Part shown: piece after piece, positions 1-7,566 of the stretch | Numbering within the stretch: position 1 is the stretch's first letter | How the letters are laid out: every line of letters begins with the position of its first letter | Origin: Halanaeroarchaeum sulfurireducens | Lineage (GTDB): Archaea > Halobacteriota > Halobacteria > Halobacteriales > Halobacteriaceae | DNA length: 64,000 nucleotides | NCBI RefSeq assembly: GCF_001011115.1 | Contig: NZ_CP008874.1 | Location: 1,750,440-1,814,439 of the forward strand | Direction of reading: 5' to 3' | Made by a program: the position numbers and the translations under genes | Notes under the pieces: model-generated | What the model saw: the letters and a program-made list of their open reading frames with translations, nothing else | Databases searched by the model: none | Told to the model about the DNA's origin: nothing

Positions 1-889
1 CCCCGCGCTCGTCGTCCCGGGTCGGGAGCTTGCACGCGAACGCACACAGCGAACACGACCCAGTCTTGTACTTCTTCTCGGCGATCCGCGCGCCGTTGAT
101 GCGATCGGCCGACTCGAAGGAGCGGTCTCGGAAGTACCGCGTCGGATAGCCCGCCATCTCGTTGGTGAGATCCACCAGGCTCGCCGTCCCCTGTTCTTTC
201 ATGATGCTGTCGCTGGTGGCGGCGTCGCGATGGACGTCGGTCTGGACGTCGGAGACCTCGATATCCGGACGGGAGTCGCCGTCGAAGCTGACCGCCTTGA
301 CGTTCTTCGAGCCCATGACCGCGCCGAGACCGCCGCGACCGAACGCCCGGCTCTCACTCGTCATGACGGCCGCAAATCTGACCCGATTCTCGCCCGCCGG
401 CCCCACGATCGCGAGCTGGTCCGCGCCGAGGTCGTGCTCCCGGTCCATGTACGCTGTCGTCTCGTCAACGCGGGCCTCCCGCAGCGAGGGCACCGGCTCG
501 AAGCTGACGCCCTCGTCGGTGACGTGGATCGCGAGGAGGTCGTCGCTCTGGCCGGTGATCTGTACCGCCGCGTACCCGGTGTCCGCGAAGTGCCGGGACA
601 TGTACCCGCCCGCGTTCGACGAGAGCAGGCCATCGGTCAGCGGGGAGACGCCAGTGAGGTTCATCCGACCGGTGAAACTCATCTGCGAGATCTGGAGCGG
701 CCCGGTCGTGAAGAACAGACTGTTCGCGTCGCCAAACGGGTCGACGTCGAAGGGTATCCGCTCGTGAGCGAGACGCGTCCCCACGCCTCGCCCTCCGACG
801 TACGTTTCGAGAACGTCGTCGATCGGTTCGACTGACGTTTCTCGCGCGCCGACGTCGATCGTTAGCAGGTCCCCCGTCGCGTGGAGCAT
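1..889 (-). CDS. Aldehyde ferredoxin oxidoreductase (AOR) family, N-terminal 296 residues; runs off the left edge
   Basis: The predicted protein starts at the ATG complementary to 887-889 and stays open to base 1. It has the AOR N-terminal fold signature: a GGRGVGTRLA loop, a segment reading FTTGPL with SFTGRMNLTGVSPLT, and a MGSKNVKAV segment. The CSLCAFAC motif near the window edge supplies the first three cysteine ligands (CxxCxxxC) of the [4Fe-4S] cluster. Family members are tungsten-pterin enzymes that oxidise aldehydes to acids and reduce ferredoxin. The C-terminal domain lies outside the window, so the substrate subclass cannot be judged. A TATA-like element about 25 nt upstream suggests a leaderless transcript. 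Confidence 0.9.
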   Translation of the reverse strand, partial: MLHATGDLLTIDVGARETSVEPIDDVLETYVGGRGVGTRLAHERIPFDVDPFGDANSLFFTTGPLQISQMSFTGRMNLTGVSPLTDGLLSSNAGGYMSRHFADTGYAAVQITGQSDDLLAIHVTDEGVSFEPVPSLREARVDETTAYMDREHDLGADQLAIVGPAGENRVRFAAVMTSESRAFGRGGLGAVMGSKNVKAVSFDGDSRPDIEVSDVQTDVHRDAATSDSIMKEQGTASLVDLTNEMAGYPTRYFRDRSFESADRINGARIAEKKYKTGSCSLCAFACKLPTRDDERG

Positions 890-910
890 GGTACAAATTG
901 GCCCATCGTG

Positions 911-920
911 TCGAATAAAG
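911..920 (-). promoter_or_regulatory. TATA-like promoter element for the AOR gene
   Basis: Read on the minus strand, CTTTATTCGA lies 22-31 nt upstream of the AOR start codon. That is the spacing expected for a leaderless archaeal promoter. From here to the lipoprotein stop at 1185 I see no gene. Confidence 0.45.
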
Positions 921-1184
921 GTTACCGAGCAATCGCTTTCGGGTCGTGTTTGCCAGACGCTAATCGGCCGGACCGCCCTAATCGACCGTCGAAGGCCGCC
1001 GGAACTCTCGACGCGGAATTTATCCGAGCGATCGTGACATTCCCCTCTTCGTTCACGACGGGATTCACGCGGCCCCAGTGTCTCCGTTCACGCCGACTCG
1101 TCCACCTGTACTCGATCGGCCACGGCTCCCGCTACCGCTCTGTGGATGGTCGGTCGGGGCCTGCCGTAGTGCCCGACCACCGTG

Positions 1185-1680
1185 TCACGGGGGTAGCTCG
1201 AACGAGGCACCACGCTCGACGTCGCCCGTGTGGAACAGTAGTCCGTCGTCGAACAGCAGGCGCGACGGGGCCGTGGCCTCCTTCGCGATGAACGTTAGCG
1301 TGGGTCCCTCGTCCCGGCGCTTCAACGCGATGTAGACGTCGTTGGTGGGTTCGTGCCCCGACAGGGGGACGACGCGGCCCTCTTCGACCTCGAAGCTGCG
1401 GGACGGCTCGTCCTCAGGTGGCTTATCGTCGTAGCTGTCGATCCAGTCGGCGAATACGGCGATATAGACGGGGCGCTCCAGTCCCTCGACCGTGGCGCCG
1501 TCGGTCAACCGCTCTCGGTAGAACCAGGCGTTGCTCACGGGTGCGCTGTCGTCCTGGGTCTCGAAGACGATCCTGTCGGCGTACGGCGGAGCATCCGGTT
1601 TTCCGGACTGCGAGCCGAGACATCCCGAGAAGACCGACGCCGACCGCCGCGCTCGAGGTGACGAACGTCCTTCGTTCCAT
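1185..1680 (-). pseudogene. Tat-dependent lipoprotein of unknown function, reading frame broken near the lipobox
   Basis: Two frames must be joined. The first starts at the ATG ending at 1680 and encodes a twin-arginine signal (MERRTFVTSSAAVGVGLL). The second supplies GCLGSQSGKPDAPPYADRIV and the rest of the protein to a TGA at 1185-1187. Restoring one TC in the CTTCTC run near 1628 gives an LSGC lipobox, typical of haloarchaeal lipoproteins exported by Tat and anchored through lipidated cysteine. The mature part, about 145 residues, is acidic and contains no family I recognise. The defect may be a sequencing deletion or a real mutation. As written, the first frame reads on for about 100 residues without a lipobox. 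Confidence 0.6.
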
Positions 1681-1853
1681 GTGAAATGTTCGGGCACTAG
1701 TAACTTGAAACGAGCCAGGCGTTGCCACCGCGTGGGAATGATATAGTGGTATTTGTGCGAAAGGAGTCGCCCGCGTTCGTTCACGTCATCTCACAACGGT
1801 ATTGGATGGAACGCTGGCCTCGGCACTCGCTACCTGTCTTCTATCCACGGCCG

Positions 1854-2207
1854 TTAGAGGTATTCAGTGAGTTTGACCACTGCTCGATCGAGTGGATCCT
1901 TACAAACTCTACAAACGTAGTCGGTCATCAGTGTGGGTTTGAGTGAGGCAACGGCGTGTGGAACGATCGAACTATTCCGTGGAGCCGTTCGATGACGGTA
2001 GTCGTCCTCGTCGAGTGGAATTCGCTCGTCGTACCACGTCCGGGTCGTTAGACCCATCACCACGTACTGCTGTTTGTCGAAGGGATGTGATTCGTTGTTG
2101 ACGATCACCCACGGACGAGTTACGTCATCGTGCGGATTGAACGGGTCTGGGGCCAAGAGGACGTGCCCACGCTTTAGATCGTCGAATGGTGGTACTGGTC
2201 GGGTCAC
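1854..2207 (-). CDS. PemK/MazF-like toxin
   Basis: This 117-residue protein contains the MazF-like opening DDLKRGHVLLAPDPFN, followed by TRPWVIVNNESHPF and YVVMGLTT, which match the beta-barrel core of the PemK/MazF/Kid family. Those proteins are usually mRNA-cleaving endoribonucleases. I chose the GTG at 2205-2207, which overlaps the upstream antitoxin stop in a GTGA arrangement. A longer frame exists upstream but would run deep inside the antitoxin gene. The overlap implies translational coupling in a toxin-antitoxin operon with 2204-2554. Two cysteines near the C terminus (CRVC) are unusual for MazF and may bind metal. The fold assignment is by motif only. Confidence 0.7.
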   Translation of the reverse strand: MTRPVPPFDDLKRGHVLLAPDPFNPHDDVTRPWVIVNNESHPFDKQQYVVMGLTTRTWYDERIPLDEDDYRHRTAPRNSSIVPHAVASLKPTLMTDYVCRVCKDPLDRAVVKLTEYL

Positions 2208-2554
2208 ACGCGAGTCTCCTCGTCGTTTTGGGCCGCCGTCAGCCACTCTTCTCGGCTCTCCGACCCGAGGGTATCCTCGAGGAACTGCGACGTTGAGCTG
2301 AACATCTTTGCATCACGGACCTTCTCGAGGTCGCCAATCGCCCAGTACGGTTCGCGGTGGCGGACCAGTCCCCGCTCTTCGAGTCGATTCAAAACCGGAT
2401 GGATCGAGTTCTCGTTGATGTCAGTCGCCTCTGCGATCTCGATGGCCTTGTACGCCGTGTCCTGATTACGCGCCAAGAACCGGACTACCCGTTCAGCGTT
2501 CGTTTCACCCTTCTCCGGGCCACGCGATTCGAACTCGTCGATGCTGATCGGCAC
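2204..2554 (-). CDS. Winged-helix (MarR-like) DNA-binding protein, probable antitoxin of the MazF-like module
   Basis: The 116-residue protein starts at a GTG (complement of 2552-2554). Residues 18-70 form a winged helix: AERVVRFLARNQDTAYKAIE, then EATDINENSIHPVLNRLEE as the recognition region, and GLVRHREPYWAIG as the wing. The C-terminal 45 residues are acidic and probably contact the toxin. It precedes the MazF-like gene with a 4-nt overlap. In such modules the first product usually both represses the operon and neutralises the toxin. Haloarchaea commonly pair an HTH protein of this kind with a PemK/MazF toxin. The function is inferred from family and order. Confidence 0.65.
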   Translation of the reverse strand: MPISIDEFESRGPEKGETNAERVVRFLARNQDTAYKAIEIAEATDINENSIHPVLNRLEERGLVRHREPYWAIGDLEKVRDAKMFSSTSQFLEDTLGSESREEWLTAAQNDEETRV

Positions 2555-2696
2555 ACTGTGGTAGTTGGGTGCGATTGTTGATAAATGTATGTCTGTATGT
2601 TTGTACTGTATCGCGCACCGAAACTAGCCGCGGCCCTGCTAGTGAACTGACTGGGCCACTGGACATCGGGCCACAATTAGACCTATATAGCGACGT

Positions 2697-2730
2697 CTTC
2701 TACCGTCAAAAATAGCGGCCTCGGCACTCA
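2697..2730. repeat. 34-bp direct repeat, left copy
   Basis: The sequence from CTTCTACCGTCAAAAATAG to ACTCA recurs at 3616-3649 with 32 of 34 positions identical. The two copies flank the PIN-domain toxin-antitoxin module. Confidence 0.85.
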
Positions 2731-2790
2731 CGACTCACAATCTATCCATAGTGAATGTGTTTAGCGCGTCTATAGCGCCCGCTCGTTCCG

Positions 2791-3259
2791 TTACTGCTCG
2801 TCCAACATCCGGATGCCGCGCTCCACGACCGCTTCGGTCACGAAGAGACTCGTCTCACGCTGGAGTGCTCGCATGAGTGACGCCGCCTCGTCTCTATCCA
2901 GCAATCCGCGGCCGTAACCGAGCGCGATGACGCCGATAGAGCCGTGCACTTCGACGCCCGCGTCTGACGCTGTCCGCCGAGCGGCGAGGTCGTCGGTTAG
3001 AAGAACGATTCCTCGCTCTTCAGCGACCGCAATTGCGGCGCGTTCTCCAGCGTCCAGTACTTCAGCTCCGACTCGGCTTTCATCGGATTCGACGAGTTCG
3101 TACGAGAGGTCGGGCAAACTGTCCGGAACACCGCCGGCCTCGACTTCCTCGTAAACCGTCTCTGGAACAAGTAGTGGGTCGAACGTCGCGAGCAGTTCGA
3201 GCGAAACGGTTTCGGCGAGGTGAACGAGCGGTCCAGTCCGAGACGGCGGCGAGCGTCAC
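2791..3259 (-). pseudogene. PIN-domain toxin (DUF3368-like), frame broken near its start
   Basis: The downstream frame gives a PIN-like protein: GPLVHLAETVSLELLATF, then VPETVYEEVEAGG, then the acidic core GERAAIAVAEERGIVLLTDD. This matches VapC-type nucleases that cut RNA at acidic active sites. The natural start is the GTG at 3257-3259, which overlaps the antitoxin stop (GTGA) and encodes VTLAAVSD. After GAC at about 3236 the frame is lost. Restoring one AC (GACACTGG) gives AVSDTGPLVHLAE, which fits the family's conserved first aspartate region. As written the toxin would not be made, unless from a TTG at 3115-3117 that removes part of the domain. Confidence 0.65.
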
Positions 3260-3507
3260 GCGTTCAGGCCCCAGTCGACGTCTTCCCCGACTGCCTCTCG
3301 CTCTCGGTCCGCCCGCTCGACTTTTACACGTCCGACGCGCTCTATGGCCTCCTCGCGATCGAGTTCGCCGTCGAGGTACCGCGCGAGAACGAGATCCTCC
3401 CACAGGTCTTCGAGACCGCGTTCGAGAGCCCGCTCGAAGACCTCGGACTCGGGGAATCCACGAGTCTCAGCGATTTCTCGAACCCGGTCGGAGATTTCGG
3501 CGGCCAT
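3256..3507 (-). CDS. Small antitoxin (UPF0175/ribbon-helix-helix-like)
   Basis: The 83-residue acidic, mostly helical protein begins AAEISDRVREIAETRGF and contains SEVFERALERGLEDLWEDLV, followed by DREEAIERVGRVKVERADRE. This resembles the small UPF0175-type or ribbon-helix-helix antitoxins that precede DUF3368-like PIN toxins in archaea. Its stop overlaps the GTG of the PIN gene by four bases, which implies coupling. The PIN gene is frame-broken here, so this antitoxin may be an orphan. The family name is tentative. Confidence 0.6.
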   Translation of the reverse strand: MAAEISDRVREIAETRGFPESEVFERALERGLEDLWEDLVLARYLDGELDREEAIERVGRVKVERADREREAVGEDVDWGLNA

Positions 3508-3615
3508 ACAATGTGATTGCTCGGCAACGTTCTTAAATCCGTGTCTGCCTGGATGGCGAGAATGTGACCGGGGCCTATGTCAACCGTGACCACGCCCAGA
3601 TATCCCTAGAGGTGC

Positions 3616-3649
3616 CTTCTACCGTCAAAAATAGGGGCCTCGGTACTCA
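3616..3649. repeat. 34-bp direct repeat, right copy
   Basis: This is the second copy of the repeat at 2697-2730, in the same orientation with two mismatches. It lies between the antitoxin promoter region and the 3' end of the FAH gene. The centre-to-centre distance of 919 bp matches the size of the toxin module plus its flanks. Confidence 0.85.
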
Positions 3650-3753
3650 TAGGGCTCCTCACTGCCGGGTGCCGAGTCCGGCTCGGAACGGGTGGATCGT
3701 CATCGGCCATCCGACACTCGGTGGCGGTCGCACAAACCGATTTCCCCCGCGAG

Positions 3754-4479
3754 TCACTCGCCGGGAGCGGCGACCCCGTTGCGCAGCGTGCCCACGCCCT
3801 CGTAGGTGATCTCGACGGTGTCACCGGGTTCGATGGTCCCCGGGTTGGCGGGGCTGCCGAAGGCGATCACGTCACCGGGTTCGAGGGTGAACCGCTCGGA
3901 GAGAAACGAGACGACCTCGTGGGGATCGAAGAGCATCTGATCGGTGGTGGCCTCCTGGCGGCGCTCACCGTTCACGTCGGTGTGCATGTCGATGCCGTGG
4001 GGGTCGACGTCGGTCTCGATCCACGGACCGAGCGGGGCCGAGCCGTCGAAGGCCTTCCTGGCGGTTCGGCCCGGCTGATCCAGGGCATCCACGTCGTTCA
4101 TGATGGTGTATCCCCGGACGATCCGAGGGACGTCCCCTGGGGCGACATCTTTCGCCCGTTCGTCGATCACGGCCGCGAGCTCCCCCGCATAGGTCACCTC
4201 CTCGGAGAACGTCGGGTAGGGGATGGGCGTCTCTGGAGGGTGGACGGCGGCGGGCGGTTTGATGAAGAAATCGGGTTCCTCGGGGCGGTCGTAGTCCATC
4301 TGGTCGAGCGTGGCGGCGTAGTTCCGGCCGACGCAGTACAGCGCGGTCGGCTCGGTCGGGGCGAGCAACTCCGCACTCCCCTCACAGATCTCGTAGGTCG
4401 CATCGTCGGTCCGGATCGTGCCGTCGTCGTACTCGCCGGTCACGACCCCGTCCTCGGTCCAGGCGCGTGCCAGTCGCAT
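3754..4479 (-). CDS. Fumarylacetoacetate hydrolase (FAH) family protein
   Basis: The 241-residue protein has the FAH C-terminal fold: YCVGRNYAATLDQM, then PDFFIKPPAAVHPPETPI, an acidic metal-ligand region around SEEVTYAGELAAVI, and the closing GDVIAFGSPANPG segment. Family members are Mg/Mn-dependent enzymes that cleave or decarboxylate beta-diketo acids such as acylpyruvates or 2-oxohept-3-ene-dioate derivatives. The length matches the single-domain class. The gene stands alone, divergent from the HTH regulator at 4581, so the context does not indicate a substrate. Confidence 0.85.
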   Translation of the reverse strand: MRLARAWTEDGVVTGEYDDGTIRTDDATYEICEGSAELLAPTEPTALYCVGRNYAATLDQMDYDRPEEPDFFIKPPAAVHPPETPIPYPTFSEEVTYAGELAAVIDERAKDVAPGDVPRIVRGYTIMNDVDALDQPGRTARKAFDGSAPLGPWIETDVDPHGIDMHTDVNGERRQEATTDQMLFDPHEVVSFLSERFTLEPGDVIAFGSPANPGTIEPGDTVEITYEGVGTLRNGVAAPGE

Positions 4480-4548
4480 TGGCGACGCGAGGAGGGCGAA
4501 TGGGCTATAGGTTTCGATGCGGTGTGAGCAGACAAAACCGGGTAGTAG

Positions 4549-4556
4549 TTTAAAGT
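4549..4556 (+). promoter_or_regulatory. TATA box for the HTH regulator gene
   Basis: TTTAAAGT lies 25-32 nt before the ATG at 4581. This supports a leaderless transcript and the choice of that start over the TTG at 4560. Confidence 0.6.
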
Positions 4557-4580
4557 AATTTGGCTCCCGAACCAGAGACG

Positions 4581-5360
4581 ATGGACAAGAGCGTCGAGGT
4601 GGCGAAATTCCTCGCTGATTCTCCCCACCGGATGCCGATTCTCAGAACCATCCGGGACCGAAACCGCCCCGCACGGGCCGACATCGTCGACCGGGTCGAC
4701 GCATCTCGGCGCACGGTCAAACGCGCACTCGACAGGTTTCACGAACGGGGATGGATCCTCCGGGAAAACGACGAGATCGTCCTCACGGTGGGCGGTGCGT
4801 TCGTCCTCGAGGCGTTCGAAGACTTCGCTGGCCCCGTCTTGATCGTCGAGGAACTCCGCCCCTTCGTCTCTCGGGTCCGAGCGGAGGACTGTCGGGCCGG
4901 CCCGGCGGAGTTCGAGAATACGACGATCATCGACACCGACACCAACAATCCCTTCGCGGCCGTCGAACACCTGCTCGATCAGTACCGGGAGGCGACCGAC
5001 CGCGCCCACGTCCTCCTCTCCTACGTCTCCAGAAATATCCTGAAGGAACTGCTCGAGACGGCCGGGAACGAAGAGCTCGATCTGGTCATCGTGGTCGACG
5101 AGAGCGTTCGGCGAGCCATCGAAACCACACCTGCGTATCGCGAACTGCTCGAACGGCACGGAGAGAACGCCACATTGCACAGGGTCGAGAAGACGTTCCC
5201 GTTATCGTGTGCCCTGATCGACGACACGGCGATGGTCTCCGTCACGAACGACGAGGGAGTCCCGACGGTCCTGCTCCAGTCATCGAATCGGGCATTCGTA
5301 TCGGTCATCGAACGCCGCATCCGCCAGGGATGCGAGCAGGCCCGACGCTTCTCAGTGTGA
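4581..5360 (+). CDS. Winged-helix transcriptional regulator, haloarchaeal (FilR1-like middle domain)
   Basis: The 259-residue protein has an N-terminal helix-turn-helix (residues 1-70: VAKFLADSPHRMPILRTIRD, then RADIVDRVDASRRTVKRALD). A long alpha/beta sensor domain follows, including the stretches FAAVEHLLDQYREATDRAHV and LDLVIVVDESVRRAIETTPA. The architecture is that of haloarchaeal ArsR-like regulators related to methanogen FilR1, whose effectors are mostly unknown. The gene is divergent from the FAH hydrolase, which makes that gene a possible target. That link is inference. Confidence 0.75.
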   Translation: MDKSVEVAKFLADSPHRMPILRTIRDRNRPARADIVDRVDASRRTVKRALDRFHERGWILRENDEIVLTVGGAFVLEAFEDFAGPVLIVEELRPFVSRVRAEDCRAGPAEFENTTIIDTDTNNPFAAVEHLLDQYREATDRAHVLLSYVSRNILKELLETAGNEELDLVIVVDESVRRAIETTPAYRELLERHGENATLHRVEKTFPLSCALIDDTAMVSVTNDEGVPTVLLQSSNRAFVSVIERRIRQGCEQARRFSV

Positions 5361-5675
5361 CGGGAACGATTTGCGCAGCCGATGATTCGCGCGTCGGATG
5401 TTCATCATCTCGTGTGGGCCCACCAGCCTGGCCCCCACCCCGTGTCCATTCCGTCACCACCTGTCGCGGTACCGTCGAGATGACTTGAATAGGGGCGAGG
5501 GTATGGTATGTATCGAGGGGAATGGGGACAGATCGTCCCGCACCCCTCGCCCGCCACGTTCGCCGTCCGGTTCAACGCCACTGGCCGTGGCCCGTCGGGG
5601 ACATGGGGGAGGGGTCCCGACGACATCCGGTTTCGAAGTGGTGCACTCTTATTCGTCGACCGTGGTATGCAGCAT

Positions 5676-6653
5676 ATGGAAGAGGACTCACGCGAGAACG
5701 TGGTACCGGGGTCCGAGGAGGCCCTGGACACCGCCGACGTCCGCGGCTACGACTTTCGCGGCGCGTTCGACCTCGAGGAGATGCTCTCGACGTACGAGAC
5801 GACAGGGTTCCAGGCGACCCACCTTGCGGAGGCGATCGACATCATCCGAGAGATGCGCGATGCGGACGCGACCGTCTACCTCACGCTCACCTCGAACATC
5901 GTCTCGTCGGGGCTTCGGGAGACCGTCGCGGCCCTCGTCCGGGAGGGCTACGTCGACGTGCTCATCACCACCTCCGGATCGATCACCGAGGACGTCATCA
6001 AGTCGGCCAAACCGTTCAAGATGGGCGAATGGGACGTTGACGAGGGCGAAATGCGCGAGCGGGGCATCAATCGCCTCGGCAACATCTTCGTGCCCTCCGA
6101 CCGCTACGTCTGGCTCGAATCCTACCTCAACGACTTCTTCCCCGATTTCTTCGCCGACGATCCGATCCGGACGCCCACGGAGTTCTCCCGCGAACTCGGA
6201 AAGACCCTCGACGACGAGGACTCGGTTCTCAAACAGGCCGCGGACAACGACGTGCCCGTCTTCTGTCCGGCCCTCACGGACGCCGAGGTCGGAAACTTCC
6301 TCTACTACTACAATCAGCAGGCCGACCAGGACGTCGGCATCGAGATCCTCCAGGACTACGAGACGCTCATCGAGAGGGGGATGCTCGCCGAGGAAACGGG
6401 CCTCATCGTCCTCGGCGGCGGCGTGCCGAAACACCACGCCATCATGACGAACCTCTTTCGCGGTGGCGCGGATTACGCGGTGTACGTCTCGACCGGCATG
6501 GAGGGCGACGGGTCGCTATCGGGTGCACCGCCCGACGAGGCCGTTTCGTGGGGGAAGATCAAAGACGAAGATTCGACGAACTACACCCAGATCCAGGCCG
6601 AGGCGACCCTGGTCGTCCCCCTGCTGGTCGCCGCCGGTTTCGAGTTGTACTGA
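5676..6653 (+). CDS. dys: Deoxyhypusine synthase (archaeal)
   Basis: The 325-residue protein has the deoxyhypusine synthase core. TLTSNIVSSG and TTSGSITEDVIKS belong to the NAD-binding part, and LGGGVPKHHAIMTNLFRGGA carries the catalytic lysine (K252), followed by YAVYVSTGMEGDGSLSGA. The enzyme transfers an aminobutyl group (or its agmatine-derived equivalent in haloarchaea) to the conserved lysine of aIF5A. I chose the ATG at 5676; an ATG at 5667 adds three residues, and a longer upstream frame lacks family similarity. The aIF5A and agmatinase genes lie 1-3 kb downstream on the other strand, placing the hypusine pathway in one island. Confidence 0.93.
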   Translation: MEEDSRENVVPGSEEALDTADVRGYDFRGAFDLEEMLSTYETTGFQATHLAEAIDIIREMRDADATVYLTLTSNIVSSGLRETVAALVREGYVDVLITTSGSITEDVIKSAKPFKMGEWDVDEGEMRERGINRLGNIFVPSDRYVWLESYLNDFFPDFFADDPIRTPTEFSRELGKTLDDEDSVLKQAADNDVPVFCPALTDAEVGNFLYYYNQQADQDVGIEILQDYETLIERGMLAEETGLIVLGGGVPKHHAIMTNLFRGGADYAVYVSTGMEGDGSLSGAPPDEAVSWGKIKDEDSTNYTQIQAEATLVVPLLVAAGFELY

Positions 6654-6656
6654 CGT

Positions 6657-7433
6657 TTACAGGCCGGTCGGGGCGTCGATGAAAGTGGTTTCGAGGCCCC
6701 AGTTCTCGAGGACCGTCGCCAGCGCCCGCACGCCGAACGTTTCCGTGGCGTAGTGACCCCCGAGAAAGACCGTGACCGCCGACTCGCGAGCCTGATGGTA
6801 GAGCTGGCCCTTTCCCTCCCCGGTGACGAACGCGTCCACCCCCGCATCGACTGCCTCGTCGAACCAGTCGGCACCGCTTCCGGTGACGATGGCCACGTCT
6901 TCGATGGGTTCTGGCCCGAAATCGAGTACCTGCACGCCCTCGCCGCCGTGATCGAGGGCCTCCTCGAGAGTCCGGTGGACCGCCTCGGTCGATCGGGGGG
7001 TCGAAAGACGGCCGCGTTGCCCGATGGATTCGCCCCCGAGCGCACCGAAGGGCTCGCGTCCGGAGAGCGAAAGGAGGTCGGCGAGACCGGCCGCGTTGCC
7101 GTGATCCGGATGCGCGTCCAGGGGCAGGTGTGAGACGTACAGCCCGAGGTCGGCCTCCAGCAGTCGGGCGAGTCGGGCGTGGTGGCGACCGGTGACGCGC
7201 TCGATGCCGTCCCAGGAGAGGCCGTGGTGAACGACCATGAGATCTGCCCCCCAGTCGACGGCCGACTCGATGGTTTCGACGGCGGCGTCCACCGAGAACG
7301 CGACTCGCGTTACGGAATCGTCGTGTCGATCGACCTGAAGCCCGTTTTCGCTGGCGTCCAGATCCGCGAAGTCCTCGGTTCGCAGCGACTCGTCCAGCCG
7401 GGAGACGAGATCGGAGAGGTCCATATCCAGCAT
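6657..7433 (-). CDS. Nif3-like dinuclear metal-centre hexameric protein (GTP cyclohydrolase I type 2 / DUF34 family)
   Basis: The 258-residue protein has the Nif3 motifs: an ENGLQV opening, VVHHGLSWDGIERVTGRHHA carrying metal-ligand histidines, YVSHLPLDAHPDHGN, and the C-terminal FVTGEGKGQLYHQARES and LGGHYATETFG with the second histidine/glutamate set. Members form ring-shaped hexamers with two metals per subunit. Their physiological role is unsettled despite the database name. The gene is convergent with deoxyhypusine synthase, four bases apart. The start is uncertain among ATGs at 7424, 7433 and 7451; the tandem repeat at 7457 lies just upstream. Confidence 0.87.
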   Translation of the reverse strand: MLDMDLSDLVSRLDESLRTEDFADLDASENGLQVDRHDDSVTRVAFSVDAAVETIESAVDWGADLMVVHHGLSWDGIERVTGRHHARLARLLEADLGLYVSHLPLDAHPDHGNAAGLADLLSLSGREPFGALGGESIGQRGRLSTPRSTEAVHRTLEEALDHGGEGVQVLDFGPEPIEDVAIVTGSGADWFDEAVDAGVDAFVTGEGKGQLYHQARESAVTVFLGGHYATETFGVRALATVLENWGLETTFIDAPTGL

Positions 7434-7456
7434 GGCGTCGGCAGTCCCCATAATGG

Positions 7457-7564
7457 GCGGGGAAGATTTCCGACGACGGAGAGCGGAGACGAGCGGGGAA
7501 GATCTCCGACGACGGAGAGCGGAGACGAACGGGAGAGATTTCCGACGACGGAAAACTGGAGAGG
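7457..7564. repeat. 36-bp tandem repeat, three copies
   Basis: Units at 7457-7492, 7493-7528 and 7529-7564 share a period of 36 bases. Units one and two differ by a single T/C change; unit three is more diverged. The array fills the space between the agmatinase stop and the Nif3-like start, so it forms the 5' region of the Nif3-like gene. It is a multiple of three in length but does not appear to be coding. Confidence 0.85.
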
Positions 7565-7566
7565 GA

